This document shows positions 26,601 through 38,960 of a stretch of 64,000 nt of DNA, one piece after another (position 1 is the stretch's first letter; every line of letters begins with the position of its first letter). The stretch is from Certhia americana (taxonomy: Eukaryota > Chordata > Aves > Passeriformes > Certhiidae). Under the pieces are notes generated by a model. It was given only the letters and a program-made list of their open reading frames with translations. It had not been told where the DNA came from and made no database searches. The stretch covers positions 128,721,133 through 128,785,132 of the forward strand of contig CM031858.1 of assembly GCA_018697195.1 (NCBI GenBank), in the 5' to 3' direction. Position numbers and translations under genes: made by a program.

Positions 26601-29600
26601 CAGTGTAATGTAGAGTAAACTTGAGGAATGTGGGAGGAGATTGTGCATGGAGATGTTGGGAAGAGGAAAAGTAGCAGCGTGGATCAATCATGCAGAAGAG
26701 TGGGGCCATATTAACAAGCAATAACAATAAGAATATTTAGAGATAAAATGTGCTGAGGAGCAGTATTTTCCTGCTTTTCCGATAGTCCACCTTTTCCTCC
26801 ACCCTCAGGCAGGGAAACCAGATGTCCCCAAGAAAACAGTTCATTAAATTGATGTAACAAAAGACAATTAATTCTCAGTGGCAACATTTGGTACTGCCGT
26901 TGGTTGTGTTCACGTCACAGACACTCTGCCCCATGGCTGGGGGAGATTGCTGAGATCTCATAAACAACCAGTCAGGTGGAGCAGCAAAGGTGGGGTCCCC
27001 TGTTCACAGAGTTAACAAAACCACCCTGGTCTTATACTCCTTCAGCCCCCGTAGTCACCTCTAGCATAAAGGTGACAATGTGCTGCTTCTGGTTAAGGTG
27101 CAGGAATCAGGAATCTAACAAAACACTACTGTACTCATTTACATCTCACTGTAAATAAGAGCTGTATCTCTAGTCTTTGATTAATAGACAATGTTTGCAA
27201 TGGCTTCATTCAACACTTAACTAAAATGATTTGTATGTGAATAAATATTGCTCATTATTTTAGAGAATGTGACAGTCCTTTGTTCAGGGAAGAAATAAGT
27301 ATTCCAGCTCCTCACTGCTAAAGAGAGGCTGCAGCTTTTATGGCCATCCCTAAGATCAGTGCTCTTTAGCATGAGACAGAGCTGACCATGGCTTTTTTTT
27401 AGCAGACCTGTGAAAATATTTTTGTTCCCTTAGACTTCCAACATAAACATATTCAGCTTAACTATGTTTATAACACTTCATACTAAGCAGAACTGAGAAT
27501 CTTAGAAGATGACAGCAGGCTCTTCCAGGCATTAAATTAAAATTACTTTATATAAAAGAATAAAGATGTACACCTTTTGCTATATTCCGATTGTTGATGG
27601 CTGTAGTCCACTTGCTCTTGCTGGCAGCTTTTTATTTTCAATATATAAAAAGGTTATTTAGAAGTTTTGCAGACAAATGCAGGCTGTTTCCAGGGGTGCC
27701 CAGAAGAGCTCCAACAGCAGGGAACTGTCTGGGTTCCATGAGTGGTGGGCAGCAAGTCTACCTCTGAAAGCAGGGCGCTGCTGGCCATGTGTGCTCTTTG
27801 TCTTGGTCGTGGAGAGGCAGAGATTGCCTGGGCTGTTTTGCTGTGCTCTGAGTTCACAGGAGCTGGTGACAGAGCTGCCTCTTGTGAGGCAGCATTTTTT
27901 ATCCATCATTGATTTACAGCTTGAGTCAGGAAGATAAGTTGGAGCTGGAACCAGCTCTCCACAGAGGCAAAATACTCCCAGTCAGCTTCAGTGGGAAGGG
28001 GCTGGTTGAACCTAAAGATACTCAGATGATTTCTTGTACTCTTTTGAGCAACTCTTCTCATCAGTCCCTTCCCAAATTTTTGTTTTAAAGCCCTATATGA
28101 ACCTGAGCCTGTGCTGGTTGGGATGTGTTTAATCTGAGACATGAAGAGTGGGATGATGGTTACCTTGTCATATGTGATTGTGAGTGATTGGCAACACCCA
28201 AGCTGCCTGTGGTGTATTGAGGGAGAATTTTACAGAACAACATTTTGGCAAGAACAAGGAGGGAGAGCAAGGGAAAAATAATCCATAATCTATGTGATCT
28301 CTCAGAGAGTAAATTTTGGAGGCCCTTAGAAGAGTAAAGAATGGAAAACAAAGCAGAAAACAGCTTTATACAATTATAGCCATCCTTGGAGGGAGCTCTT
28401 CCCCTTTAACCCCTAATTTCATCTTTGTCCCCTGCCTCCAGTGGGACACAGTAAAGCTCAGGGACCAACAGGGAGAGAGGGCACAGGCTCTGTACACTGC
28501 AAACCCTGACAACCTCTCCTCATGGGCAATCTGAACATCCATTCTCCTCCTCTGTCCTCAGAGCAGCTCCATTAAAACATTTGCAAAATGCTGCCTGCTG
28601 AAAGCATGAGAATTGATCTCTGCACGATATGCCTTAAGGCCAGTAAAAATTAGTTTTCCCATTCTGAAAAGAAGGAAATGAAATGAAAATGGTTAAGTGA
28701 TTTGCTCAAGATTGAAGAGGGAGCCTTTACTGGAGCTTGGAAGGAGCAATGGAAATCATGCAGTTCATTTCTTAGGATGGATCCTTTCTGAAAGAGCCAC
28801 ACATCTCATGAGACTCCCTTCTGGTCAGAGAAGGACAATCACAGCTTTAGTCAAAGAGGCAGAAGTGTTTGGTGACATTTCTCTTAGTTGTGAAGTCTCA
28901 CCCTGAAAAGGCTCTCTGAAAAATATCCGGACTTGACTTAAGAACAAGGGGAGCTCTACTTCTCACAGAACACAAAATCCAGCCCTAGACATCCCCAGAG
29001 AGGCCATGAACTAAATTTGGTCAGGGGAAACTGTGAAAGGTTTTCAATCTATCTCTTTTCTTCTACCAGATCCCAAAATGCTGGTTTAAGGTTGATAAAT
29101 TGAAGATTAGAACATATATATAATTTTCAACAAATAATTCAATCATGGTGTATTGAAGGATTTTTTAAATGAGAATTAAATGCATTTTTAGAAAATATGT
29201 AATGTCTTAGAGCCACTCTGGAACTGGAACAAAACATGTTTTCTTTATTTAAAATGTAATTTTTATGGATGCATTAGACTTGGAGCCAGAGAAAACATTT
29301 TTAACTGCTGAGGTTTTACAGCCACTCTAGGGTTAGGAAAGAAAGCTGAAATAATATTCTGCCTGGCAGATTTTTTAACGCTTCATTTAAAAGTCAAATA
29401 AAAAATATTGTAACTTTTCCACCTGTACCATAGTTCATCCAAGAGAAAGAGACACCTTTCATTTCATCCCTCCATGTTGCAATGAGGGATTCAAGATAAT
29501 TTTTCTTGTGTGGAAAGAAGATGCCAATTTTGGGCTGAGAACAACAGCAAAGCCAGTCCTTGGTCCTTATCAATGATGAATCTCTTCATTCAACTGCAAG

Positions 29601-32600
29601 CCTCAGTTTCTTGTGCATAAAACGCAGTGAAAATGTTGTTCCTTCTATCTGATTCATTTAGGTGCGTTGGGAAATAATTTGTGCTGTCACCATGTCTTTA
29701 TACAATGTTTTGCAGAGAATCCTTCAGAGATACCTTGCCTTTTGACATAATTCAAGGCAGTTGATGCCAGTCCGAAAATCTGTTTCTGAAGGTTAAAATG
29801 TGTTCATTTGCTTAAGCAAGTAAGTTAGCGGGCATAATCTCTTGAGTTAGAAACAGTTTCCCTCTCTAAATGTTGCTCCCAGGAGAGGACCTAAAGAAAG
29901 CAAACAGGATCTCCAAGGCTTGGGCATGTTAGGAAAGCCGAGGGCCTGCTAGGTGCATTGCAATGTGAGAGACACGTGCTAGACTTGTCTATAACTTAGT
30001 ATCTGGTGAGTCAGAGCTGAAAGAGGCTTTCTCTCCACATTTCTAGGCACATTTTCTACATGTTAAAATTCTTGCATGTGGAACCTGAAGATCCATTGGT
30101 GAGAGCAGATCCCACAGATGAACATACCGTATACGAAAAGAGGAATAGACATAATTTTTGTTTATGTGCAGAAAGAGATTAATCTCTTCAGGTGAGTAAT
30201 TTTGTGCTGTTCTCCCTTGCTGATGTGAGGACTTGTGCTGAAGTACTTTAATTTCACACATGGTAAATCAGAAGTTGGGCATCTTCTCCTGCACTTTGCT
30301 CAATTACAGGGTGGCTGAGATTTCATTTGTGCATAGAGCTTTTACATACATTTCTTTTGAAATGTGCAGGTTCCTGAACTGGGTGGGTTTGTCTGTAGCA
30401 CATGGTAAAAGGCTGTTCTCACAGTGTGGTTGTGTAGCCCACAGAAGCAGAAAATAGGTCTGAAACAGAGCAGGAAAGGCCATCTTATTCACTCCCTTGC
30501 TTCATGGGAAGATCAATGTTATTAAATAAACACTTCATCTGACTCTCTCTGAAAACAAAACAAAGACAAAAAAAAAAGCTATGTGTAAGGATGATAATTT
30601 TTTTTCTCTTTCAACTGACTTCTGAGAGGTAGTACAATCCACCATCCTGTAGGATCTGAGGTCCATAGTAGGACATCAGGAAATCCTTTCACCTTTCCAT
30701 GTTTCTATCTTGCATCTTTTACACTGTGGACAGTCTTACCCTATATCTAGATTACTATTACAGTCAGTAATCAAAAATTCTTTAATTTCATCTTCAGTTT
30801 TTACTTTATAGTAAAACTATATATATATATGGGATTATAGAATGTGTGCTGAATTCATAGTACAGCCTTTCATAAAGTACCTGGAGATTTCTAGACATTA
30901 TGAGGAGCAGAGAATTTTGGGGTGCTTTGTGCTTTAGGAGTTGCCAAACAACTGCTCATTGGGTACCCTCGAAGTGCATGTCATTAAGAGTCCAGATAGA
31001 CCAGGAAAAGAAATGAGGCAGCTACACATATGGTTTGGGGAAGATAGGTAATTTGAGGCAAAAGAGAGGGAAGTGAAGGTGAGGTCCAGATGGGTAACAG
31101 TCTTTAAAGAAAAGAATGGAATACAGAAAGTCAGGCCACTGGAAAGCTTTACTGAGAAACTGAAGACAACCAGAGGAACCAAAGGTGTATGCTTTCCTGA
31201 GCAGAATTTTCAGAGAACAGTGAGAAGAGGATGTGGTTCATTGTGGAAACACCATGGAAAATGCAAGAACCATGGATTTCACTTACAATGTGACTGAAGG
31301 CCTGCTGCAAAAACTGGACCTAGAGGAAATGGCAGCCTGCATCATGAAGATGCCGTTGGACATGTTTAGGAAAAATAAAATGAAAATAAAGGGAAAAATA
31401 TGGGAGAAAGGCAGTGAGATTTAAAAGCAACAGCAGTGAAGGGACAAGGCAGTTTACTTTTGGAGTTACATATGAATGCTGTCTCCTTTGCAGTAAGTGC
31501 CAAAACTGCTCAGCTTTACTTCATGGTTCTCACACCTATTCTGCTCATGAGACAACACTTTAATATCACCAGATGTAACCCAGATGGTACATATTAATTT
31601 ATATATGAATGTTGGAAAATATATATATACTTTGCATTTGAAGTCTTTAAAGTATGATTTTTATATTCATTTGAAAATTGTTCATTTTTATATGAGCCAT
31701 AAGGCAGCTAAAATACAGCTCCCAGGTGAATGAAAATTTATCTATTCCACCCTGAATGATTCCAGGTTTGCATGAGACTACTTTCAAAGGTGTGTGATCA
31801 CTTCATTTCAGAAATTATTTTCACTGGTTCAACAACAATGTGTTACTGTCAAACATCCATTATTGTGCTGAATGGAAATGTTGGGGAGATAAATTTAGAA
31901 CATATTTAATCTCATTTTCAATATTAACAACTGTTCCATATACTGGCCAGCAAAGATCCAATTGTGTGACAAAGTAGAATGTCTTAAATTAAACATTTAA
32001 TTCTTTTTCTGAGTCAAACTTAATTTAATAAGTAATGATAATTGGAGTCAGACATGATCTTTAGATAATCAAGCAATGGAACTTGCTTATCTGAGAGAGC
32101 AGAAAGTGGTAGTGGCATTTGTCATAATAATCTATGCAACATCAGCACCAATATTTCCCCAGTGTTTGGAATCACTGAGCAAAGGTGATGAAAAAAGAAG
32201 AAAACATACAACTACAGGTAGAATATCAAAACAGTACTAAAGAACAACCTATGCTTCTTTACTGGTAGCTCCCAGTTCCTTCCAGCCCTCTACTCCATTT
32301 CTCGTTCTCCAAAGTACATTTCTTGTTCTCATACAGCATTTCTGCAGTTGTATTTTCTAAGCTCAAAACGGGACTCCTAAGTGCTGTGTTTCTGCCAGAG
32401 ATGGACCTTTGGCCCTGGAGAGCAACAAGGAAAAAGTAAGCACTTAAAAATATCAATAAATAAATACATTCATTTTTAAAGCACTACCCCACAGAGTAGT
32501 CTGCTATTATTTCTGTTGTAGTAAAGTGGTCATACAGAAATGAACATAAACCCAAAACATGAACTTTGTACCCTTAAGAACAGCTGGAAAAGGAATCTTC

Positions 32601-32752
32601 AGGCTATTCTTTATAATCATTTCCACAAATATGCATTATTCCAGTAGACTGGTGAAAACCCTTTCCTGCAAAGACCACCTTTCCATCAACAAAACAGAGA
32701 GTGAGGCAAGGGTAGGGTTCAACGTGAGTATCTGAAATGCTCCAGTATTGGT
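23671..32752. other. Unique noncoding DNA
   Basis: Nine kilobases hold no recognised gene. The interval includes a MIR-like stretch at 28651-28745 and short AT dinucleotide runs near 30819-30830 and 31617-31628. All open frames are under 100 codons and have no recognisable domain. Confidence 0.5.
28651..28745 (-). repeat. Possible ancient MIR-type SINE fragment
   Basis: The plus strand reads ttttcccattctgaaaagaa and then ggttaagtgatttgctcaag. This resembles the reverse complement of the MIR core ('ttttacagatgaggaaactg' and 'ggttaagtaacttgcccaag'). The second block matches well, the first only loosely. Confidence 0.42.
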
Positions 32753-32925
32753 TTTCCATGGCCTGGTTTTTGGTAGTGGAGGGGCCACAGAGCTGGCTCC
32801 CGTGAGAAGCTGCTGGAAGCTTCCACCATGTGCAGCAGAGCCAGTCCCTGATGGCTCTGAGGATGGACATGCTGCTGGCCAAAGCTGGGCCAGTGAGAGA
32901 GGTTGGAAATGCCTCTGTGATGACA

Positions 32926-32933
32926 TATTTAAG
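32926..32933 (+). promoter_or_regulatory. TATA-like box of the LTR
   Basis: The word tatttaag lies about 170 bp inside the LTR start, in the position expected for an LTR promoter in this type of element. There is no evidence that it is active here. Confidence 0.4.
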
Positions 32934-33130
32934 AAGAAAATCAAAACAAGTCACAGGTATTTTGCTCCTAATCAGAGAAGAGGAGGAGGTGAGAACTTGT
33001 GAGGGAAACAACCTGGAGACCCCAAGGTCAGTGGAGAAGGAGGGGAGGAGGTGCTCCAGGTGCTGGAGCCAAGATTCCACTGCAGAATCCTGAGGTGCAG
33101 ACCATGGTGAAGGAGCTGTGCCCCTGCAGC

Positions 33131-33550
33131 CCATAGGAATCCACAGGGAATGCAGATATCCACCCTCAGCCTGTGGGGATCCACAGGGGGATGCAGAGAT
33201 CCACCTCAGCCTGTGGGGATCCATGGGGGATGCAGAGATCCACCCACAGCCTGTGGGGATCCATGGGGGATGCAGAGATTCACCCCCAGCCTGTGGGGAT
33301 CCATGGGGGATGCAGAGATCCACCCTCAGCCTGTGGGGATCCATGGGGGACGCAGAGATCCACCCTCAGCCTGTGGGGATCCATGGGGATGCAGAGATCC
33401 ACACTCAGCTTGTGGGGATCCATGGGGGATNNNNNNNNNNATGCAGAGATCCACCCACAGCTCATGGGGATCCACGGGGGATGCAGAGACACACTCCCAG
33501 CCTGTGGGGATTCATGAGGGATGCAGAGATCCACCCTCAGCCTGTGGGGG
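33131..33550 (+). repeat. 40-bp minisatellite inside the LTR (at least 10 copies)
   Basis: Units carry atgcagagatccaccctcag followed by cctgtggggatccatggggg. The atgcag word recurs at about 33150, 33191, 33230, 33270, 33310, 33350, 33389, 33441, 33481 and 33521, which gives a 39-41 bp period; another unit begins at 33429 and is interrupted by the gap. The unit resembles a single-copy segment of the same LTR family (a 'gcagcccatgg-gatccac' stretch), so it appears to be a local expansion of LTR sequence. Each unit can fold, because gatccac and gtgggg-atc are complementary across a short loop. A 40-bp period is not a multiple of three, so every frame cycles through the unit. This explains the long open frames on both strands (for example 33150-33848 plus and 32604-33344 minus), which I do not regard as genes. 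Confidence 0.93.
33431..33440. other. Assembly gap (10 N) within the minisatellite
   Basis: Ten N interrupt the array between a unit ending ggggat and one starting atgcag. The round size suggests a placeholder, so the true number of units is unknown. Confidence 0.98.
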
Positions 33551-34689
33551 AGGTGCCCACGCTGGAGCAGGTGGATGCCTGGAAGAGGCTGTGATCCAGT
33601 GGCAGGCAGGAGCAGCCTGTCCTTGGAGGACTGCACCCCATGGAAGAGTGACCCTCATCACAGCAGTTTTGGGAGGACTGTCTGCCCATGGGAGGGACTC
33701 ACGTTGCAGCAGGTGTGGTTTGGCTGCTGCTCATGAGAGTGGACCCATGCTGGAGAAGTTCATGGAGAACTGTCTCCCATGGGAGGGACCCCACAGCCTC
33801 ACAGAGGAAGGACTCCTCTCCCAGAGCAGTGGAAGAAAATCTCAGTAATGAACTCAACAAAAACCCCATGCCCTCTCTCCCTGCACTGTCGGTGGGAAGA
33901 AGGGAGGGGGGAAAAAAAAGGTGTTTAAAGGGCTGATTAACCTTTGCAATCTTAAACTGAGCCTGTTTTGCCCTTGAAGTGTTTCTCACAGTCCTTAACT
34001 CATTAAGTATCTGTTAATTTCTTTTTCTCTCCTCCACTCACCTGTGGCAGGGGAGGGTGAGCAAGCATCTCTTATGGGTGCCTGGCACTAGGCCAGTGTC
34101 AAACCATGACAATTTCCAAGTGAGAGATGCTTACCTTACCTGCTTCCAATTGCTTCTCTCCCAAAGTTCCTCAAACCTCACATCTACTCCTTTTCTTCTC
34201 TTCAGCCCATTCAAAGTGTCTTCACTCCTACCAGCCCCTCTCCCATAAGCATTCTGTGCTGACCAAAGGTGGTTGGTTCTCCTTTCACACCTGCTAGGTG
34301 CAGATTTCCACTCTCGTTTGATGCAAATCCAGACAAAATGAAAATTATTCAAAAAACATTGAGCTGTGCAAGTGGTCAGCATGATTACACTAAAATAAAC
34401 AATGAAATGACAAATCATTATTCCTACTTCAGGATGGAAAACACCACTAGTTCTACATCTTGGGTAGAAATTTCTGCTACAGGCATATTGTTATTTCATT
34501 ACCTGGTGCAAAGATATTATGTACCTTGAACAATTTGCTGTTTGGTGCTGTCAGAGAACAGCCGCTGGATTAGATGAATTGTTGGTCTGATGAGATAAAA
34601 CAATGCCTTTACTCCATCCCATAGGCCTCATAAGTAATCTCCTGATGAAAATATATTCTGCTACTTGTAAGTCACTGATACTTCCGGTT

Positions 34690-35110
34690 GTTATTACCTG
34701 AGTTCTTTCTGGTTTGTGGCATTTGGTATTTACAGCATTCTTTTGGTAATGCCAAACTCCGGCAGAGTATTTTAGGTATATTCATAAGGTACAGCCATAT
34801 CTAGAGAAAGTACCAAAGGATTTCCCAGTATCAGACAATTGATGACTCTTAGGAGGACTGTAAGGTATCCCGCAGTTGCAATGGCACACATTTTCCAGCA
34901 ATCACTGCCCAGTGCTTTGGAAACAATCTCTCTCCTGTTATGCTGCTGCCTGTTAAATATCGTGGCATTTATCTCACAGCAGAGACCATTCGCCTGTGCC
35001 AGGGTTCTGTTCCATTGACAATGCCTCTTAATTACCTTGTTGTTTAAATAAACAAGACAAGATAATTAAGCGATAATGACAAAGAAATAGGATGTTAGTG
35101 ATAACGGGTG
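34690..35110. other. Possible conserved noncoding element
   Basis: This non-repetitive stretch contains several transcription-factor-like words close together, including cttaattacc, ataattaagcgataatgac and taaataaacaa (forkhead-like), plus retained CpGs. It has no open frame of note. The composition resembles vertebrate developmental enhancers, but this is an impression only. Confidence 0.3.
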
Positions 35111-35164
35111 GCAGATCCCTCTTCCACTCTAACTTCACTATCTAGAGCAGCCCAAACTCTCTGC

Positions 35165-35275
35165 CTGTATTAAATCTCACAGCAACCTTCTGAGTTTTGA
35201 AAGGGCCCTTTTATCCTCGCTGTTTGAATAACTCAGTAAAAGTGAAAAAGTCTGGAGGAAGAATTCAAGACTAGG
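35165..35275 (-). repeat. Possible ancient MIR-type SINE fragment
   Basis: The plus strand reads ttaaatctcacagcaacctt followed by ctgag, then cttttatcctcgctgtttga, then aactcagtaaaagtgaaaaa. In order and spacing this follows the reverse complement of MIR ('aatcctcacaacaaccctatgag', 'attatccccattttacagatga', 'aactgaggcacagag'). The match is diverged but three blocks are collinear. Confidence 0.45.
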
Positions 35276-38200
35276 AAAATGAGAGATATAAAGGTTTTGG
35301 AAAAGTAGGATGTACCTGTGGCACAAAGAAAAGCAGTTCTGCACAGGGAATAATCAATGGAAGGAGCTGCCTGTTTGCTGCTCCAGTGTTCCTGGCAGTC
35401 CAGTAGGGGCTGGCCCGAGTTGTTCTGTTTCTGCTCCTGAGCAGAGCTCTTCAGCCATGCAGTCTCCCTTAGGGTTGGGCAGCAGGAATGCTTCCCTGCT
35501 GATGCCAGCTACCTGGGCTGCAGTTGCACACACACTTTCTCGGTGACTGCTCACACTTCACCTTCTTATACTCCCATACTGTAGCTAATCAAAAAGGATA
35601 ACTTTGAGTAACCATTTAGGCAAAGATTAACCAAAGCAGGATTTTCAGCTATTTGGCTTTAGGAACAAAGCAATTTTAAAGTGTATTCATACACTTGGGA
35701 CATTAATGAAATAGATTGGTGGTCTTTTCCGTTTATTACCTTATTTCCTCACTTGGGGATAATAGATTAAGATGCAAATCCCAAAAGATTTGATATGGAG
35801 AAGCCTGGAAGTATTTTTTTTGTCTGGGATTATTTTTTCTGACAGCCTACTAAGAAGACAGGAGGACTGATGGAGCTTCTTGCTTTTCTGAGATTTTTGG
35901 TTTATTTTGGTACTTATTGGTGTGTACAGTTGACAGAGACCAGTTCTGCATATGATGATGCCATTGTACATTTCAAGGTATCAGAACAATCTGTTCTGGC
36001 AGAAACACACAGCTGAGCAAAGAGTGGTAGTGAAAAGAAAGAGAAGTTCCTTTGAACTTCTTTGAAGTTCCTGTTCTTTCTCCTGGCTTCCAGCTTGGCT
36101 GTACACTTTGCTTCAAAGACTAAAGTAGTATCATACCAGATTTGCTTCCAATTTTCTCAGTTCAAACATCTTTCCTGCTGGTTATTGATATTGATCTGAC
36201 AAACTCCAGGAGAGGTTTTCAGGGCATTCTTAAAGCACTTGTGTTGGCCTCAAACTGTTCAGGCTGTTTGAATGTAAAAAACCTCCAGATAGACCAAGGG
36301 TCTGCTTTTGTGTTTGTCCTAAAACAGATTACAATTTACCAAGAAAGTTTTTATGTTGAGGTTAAAAAGTGAATTTTTGAGACAGAGGTGCAATGTTTGC
36401 TCCACAGTCATGACTGCCTATGCTATGATCCAGGAGCTATGACAGACTTGAAGGACTGGATATGTAGCCTTGTTTGTTAGACATTGAAAATAAGAACAGA
36501 AATACAGAGCAATCTTGCTGCACACTGGTTTCTTCAGCTGTTGATTAATGCTTTAAGGTCAGTCAAAGGAGGGGTTAATTTTGGAAATTAAGAAAATATG
36601 AGAAAACTTGTCTCTGCTGTAGCAGTAGAATTACCAAAACACAAACCCTCATCAATGCTTTCCAGCCTGCTCCTAGCAACTGGCAGGGGTTTATGTCAGG
36701 CTGGCCTGGAGCAGGTTGAAGAATGAGTGCTAGCTTCAAAATAGTTTTACTAGGCCTGAAGTACATGATGCCACAGAGACATTAGGATATTCTGTAGGTA
36801 TTTTGGTCTTTGATTTTCATTTTTTTTGTTAGCCATTATCTTCAGGGTTACAGGTCAGACATCTGGGTTGATGAATAGGTAGATTTCATAAGGGCTGGGC
36901 TTGTGTTAAGAGAGGCAAATTATACTGCAGCTCAGAAAAAAAAATGAACTGTGGAATATTTCCATGCAGAAGACTAGGAAGCTGGTTCATTGACACTGAG
37001 GAATCAGACCAAATCAGTGCCATAGTTTGATGGCAGAACCAAACCTGAAACCTGCACCCTTAAGATCCTAGGGACATATGCTGCATGTTTAAATGATGAT
37101 TAGCATACCTTTTCAGGCACTTTGATCAGACAAAAGGAGGATACAAGGTACATGTATCATTGATACATATATGTCACATATGTGTTTGTGTGCGCTAGAA
37201 ATAACAGGCAAAGAGCTTGTAAAAAAGGGTGTTACAGCACACTACCATGCTACCCTCACTGTCATTACTTTTGTGAAGAAGGCCCTGATAGACAAATGCT
37301 TGCTTCTCTGATTTTTTAGCAATAAGATTTGTATTTGTGTCATTTCATATTCATATATTTGGTTCAGACTTGCATTTTGAACTTATTCGCAGGCAAAAAT
37401 ATGGGTTCATTTTATTCACGAGAATGGGAACTTTTCATATCCTTATCCCCCAAGAAATCTCCTGAAATAATAGAGTCACTGGGTTTTAAAAGAAATGTTG
37501 AGAACTTCACGAGCTAAATATGCCACTATTAGAAAGAAACAAAGAAAAGACAAATAAAATGGAAGCTTATTTGCATCTGATTTACATTATCCTGTAAGCA
37601 TTGATTTCATTTCTATTTCATTCCTCTTAATACTATTCAGATTGCAGACTGCAGCCTTGCTGCAAATTTACAGCTGAGTTTCATTGTTCATTTAATCATC
37701 TCAGGTGTTACTGAAATAGGGAACACTGGTGCTTGAAAGATTTCCCCTGAGGTTCATGGGAGCTGCCTGCATCCTGAGGTTGGAGGAGGGGGTCTGCAGA
37801 TACGTTCTGCCAGTTGCTGCTCTGAATTTTGATGATTGTATGTTGAAAAATGGCATGGGCCATCCTGTGTCAAGACAATCATTGCTGTCTCCTCCTTTTA
37901 GTCAGCAATTTGTCTTCAAGCTTACTACTTAGGTTATGCCTTTTTATCCTCCATCCCTAACCCCTTGCTTCAGCTTAAATATTTACAATAACTCACTTTT
38001 CCCTCTCCCTCATTCCTCTTGCAAGCAGGAACAAACACAGCGTCAACACTGTGCAGATGTGTTTTAACCCAGCAGAATATTTTGGAGAGTTTGAGGGTGC
38101 GTTATGAAATCTTTGTGTTTAGCTCACAACACAAGAGGATTCTTTGATAAACACAAGTAACTGGAGTTTACCATGAAGGTATCTTTGTCAGAGAATGTTT

Positions 38201-38689
38201 TTCTTTCTGTTTCCTGCAGCTTCGCTTTCTTTGGTTCAGAGAGTCAAAAAGCTAACAGCCTTGGGCAATGGACAATATTATCCATGATTTGAAATTCTCT
38301 TTTAACTAGTATTTTATATTGTTTGCTTAAAATCTACTGTGTCCTATAAAAATATTTACCATTGAATATCTGCTGAAAGCAAACACAAAAAGCACCATCA
38401 GGTTCTAAATATTTGTGTGTAAAACTTTAAACAACTAAGAGTCTAAAATATTTTTAAATCTTGGTTCAGCTGTAGTCTTCTATTGATGTGGGGTTCCAAG
38501 ATTGATGTGTGGCTGGGATCTCTAATGTTTCCTTTTGAATTTTTCAAATTAAGTTTTGTTCCTGATTTTTGGAGAGGTGAAATTGTGATGGCATCATAAT
38601 GAACAAATGAATGAATACATAAAAATGTAAAAATTTCCCCTTGGGCAACAAATTTACTCATATTAATGCTGGAAGAGAGGGTTAAGTGC

Positions 38690-38960
38690 TATGTGACAGA
38701 AACCGTATTAGCTGTTGCAAAAGGAGCTACTCACTTTGATCAACAGAAAAACGTTTGCCTTCGAATCTCCAGTCCCAGTTGGAGCAGCAACCTTTCCCCT
38801 ATAATTAATTTTTGTGTGCTGTAGTCCATTAGAGAAGAGAGTGACAGCCTCTGGACACAGATTACTGTCTTAGGTATGGCCCAAAGGAACATTATGGTCT
38901 TAATTAAAGGTGGCTCAATATGTCAGCCATTGCAATAGTTTGAGCATTTTTAATACTGTG
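38690..38960. other. Possible conserved noncoding element
   Basis: This unique sequence contains ctataattaattttt, gtcttaattaaaggtggctc and aaaacgtttgccttcgaatc, that is, homeobox-type words and retained CpGs without repeats. It is a weak candidate for a regulatory element. Confidence 0.22.

Larger units (their letters stand above)
32753..34118 (+). mobile_element. Avian endogenous retrovirus LTR, probably solo, with possible 6-bp TSD
   Basis: The LTR begins at about 32759 (tggcctggtttttggtagtg) and ends at about 34111 (aaccatgaca), so it has TG...CA-type ends. It is flanked by tttcca at 32753-32758 and 34113-34118, a candidate 6-bp target-site duplication typical of ERVK-type integrases, although one extra base at the right end leaves the boundary uncertain. 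The interior follows a common avian LTR from memory: agaagctgctggaagcttcc, a TATA-like catatttaag, tgagaacttgtgagggaaac, and ttcatggagaactgtctccc with gggagggaccccacag. No gag, pol or env sequence is present, so this old copy is most simply a solo LTR. Its middle has expanded into a 40-bp minisatellite, and I see no AATAAA in the 3' half. Confidence 0.8.

Noticed and set aside
33150..33848. Long open frame of 232 codons on the plus strand, with others on both strands (for example 32604-33344 minus, 246 codons)
   Set aside because: They run through a 40-bp minisatellite that lacks stops in all frames, and some cross the 10-N gap. The repeated peptides follow from the DNA repeat and not from coding selection.
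35411..35435. ggctggcccgagttg, resembling the start of a Y RNA
   Set aside because: The resemblance ends after a few bases, and no complementary 3' stem or terminal U run is present.
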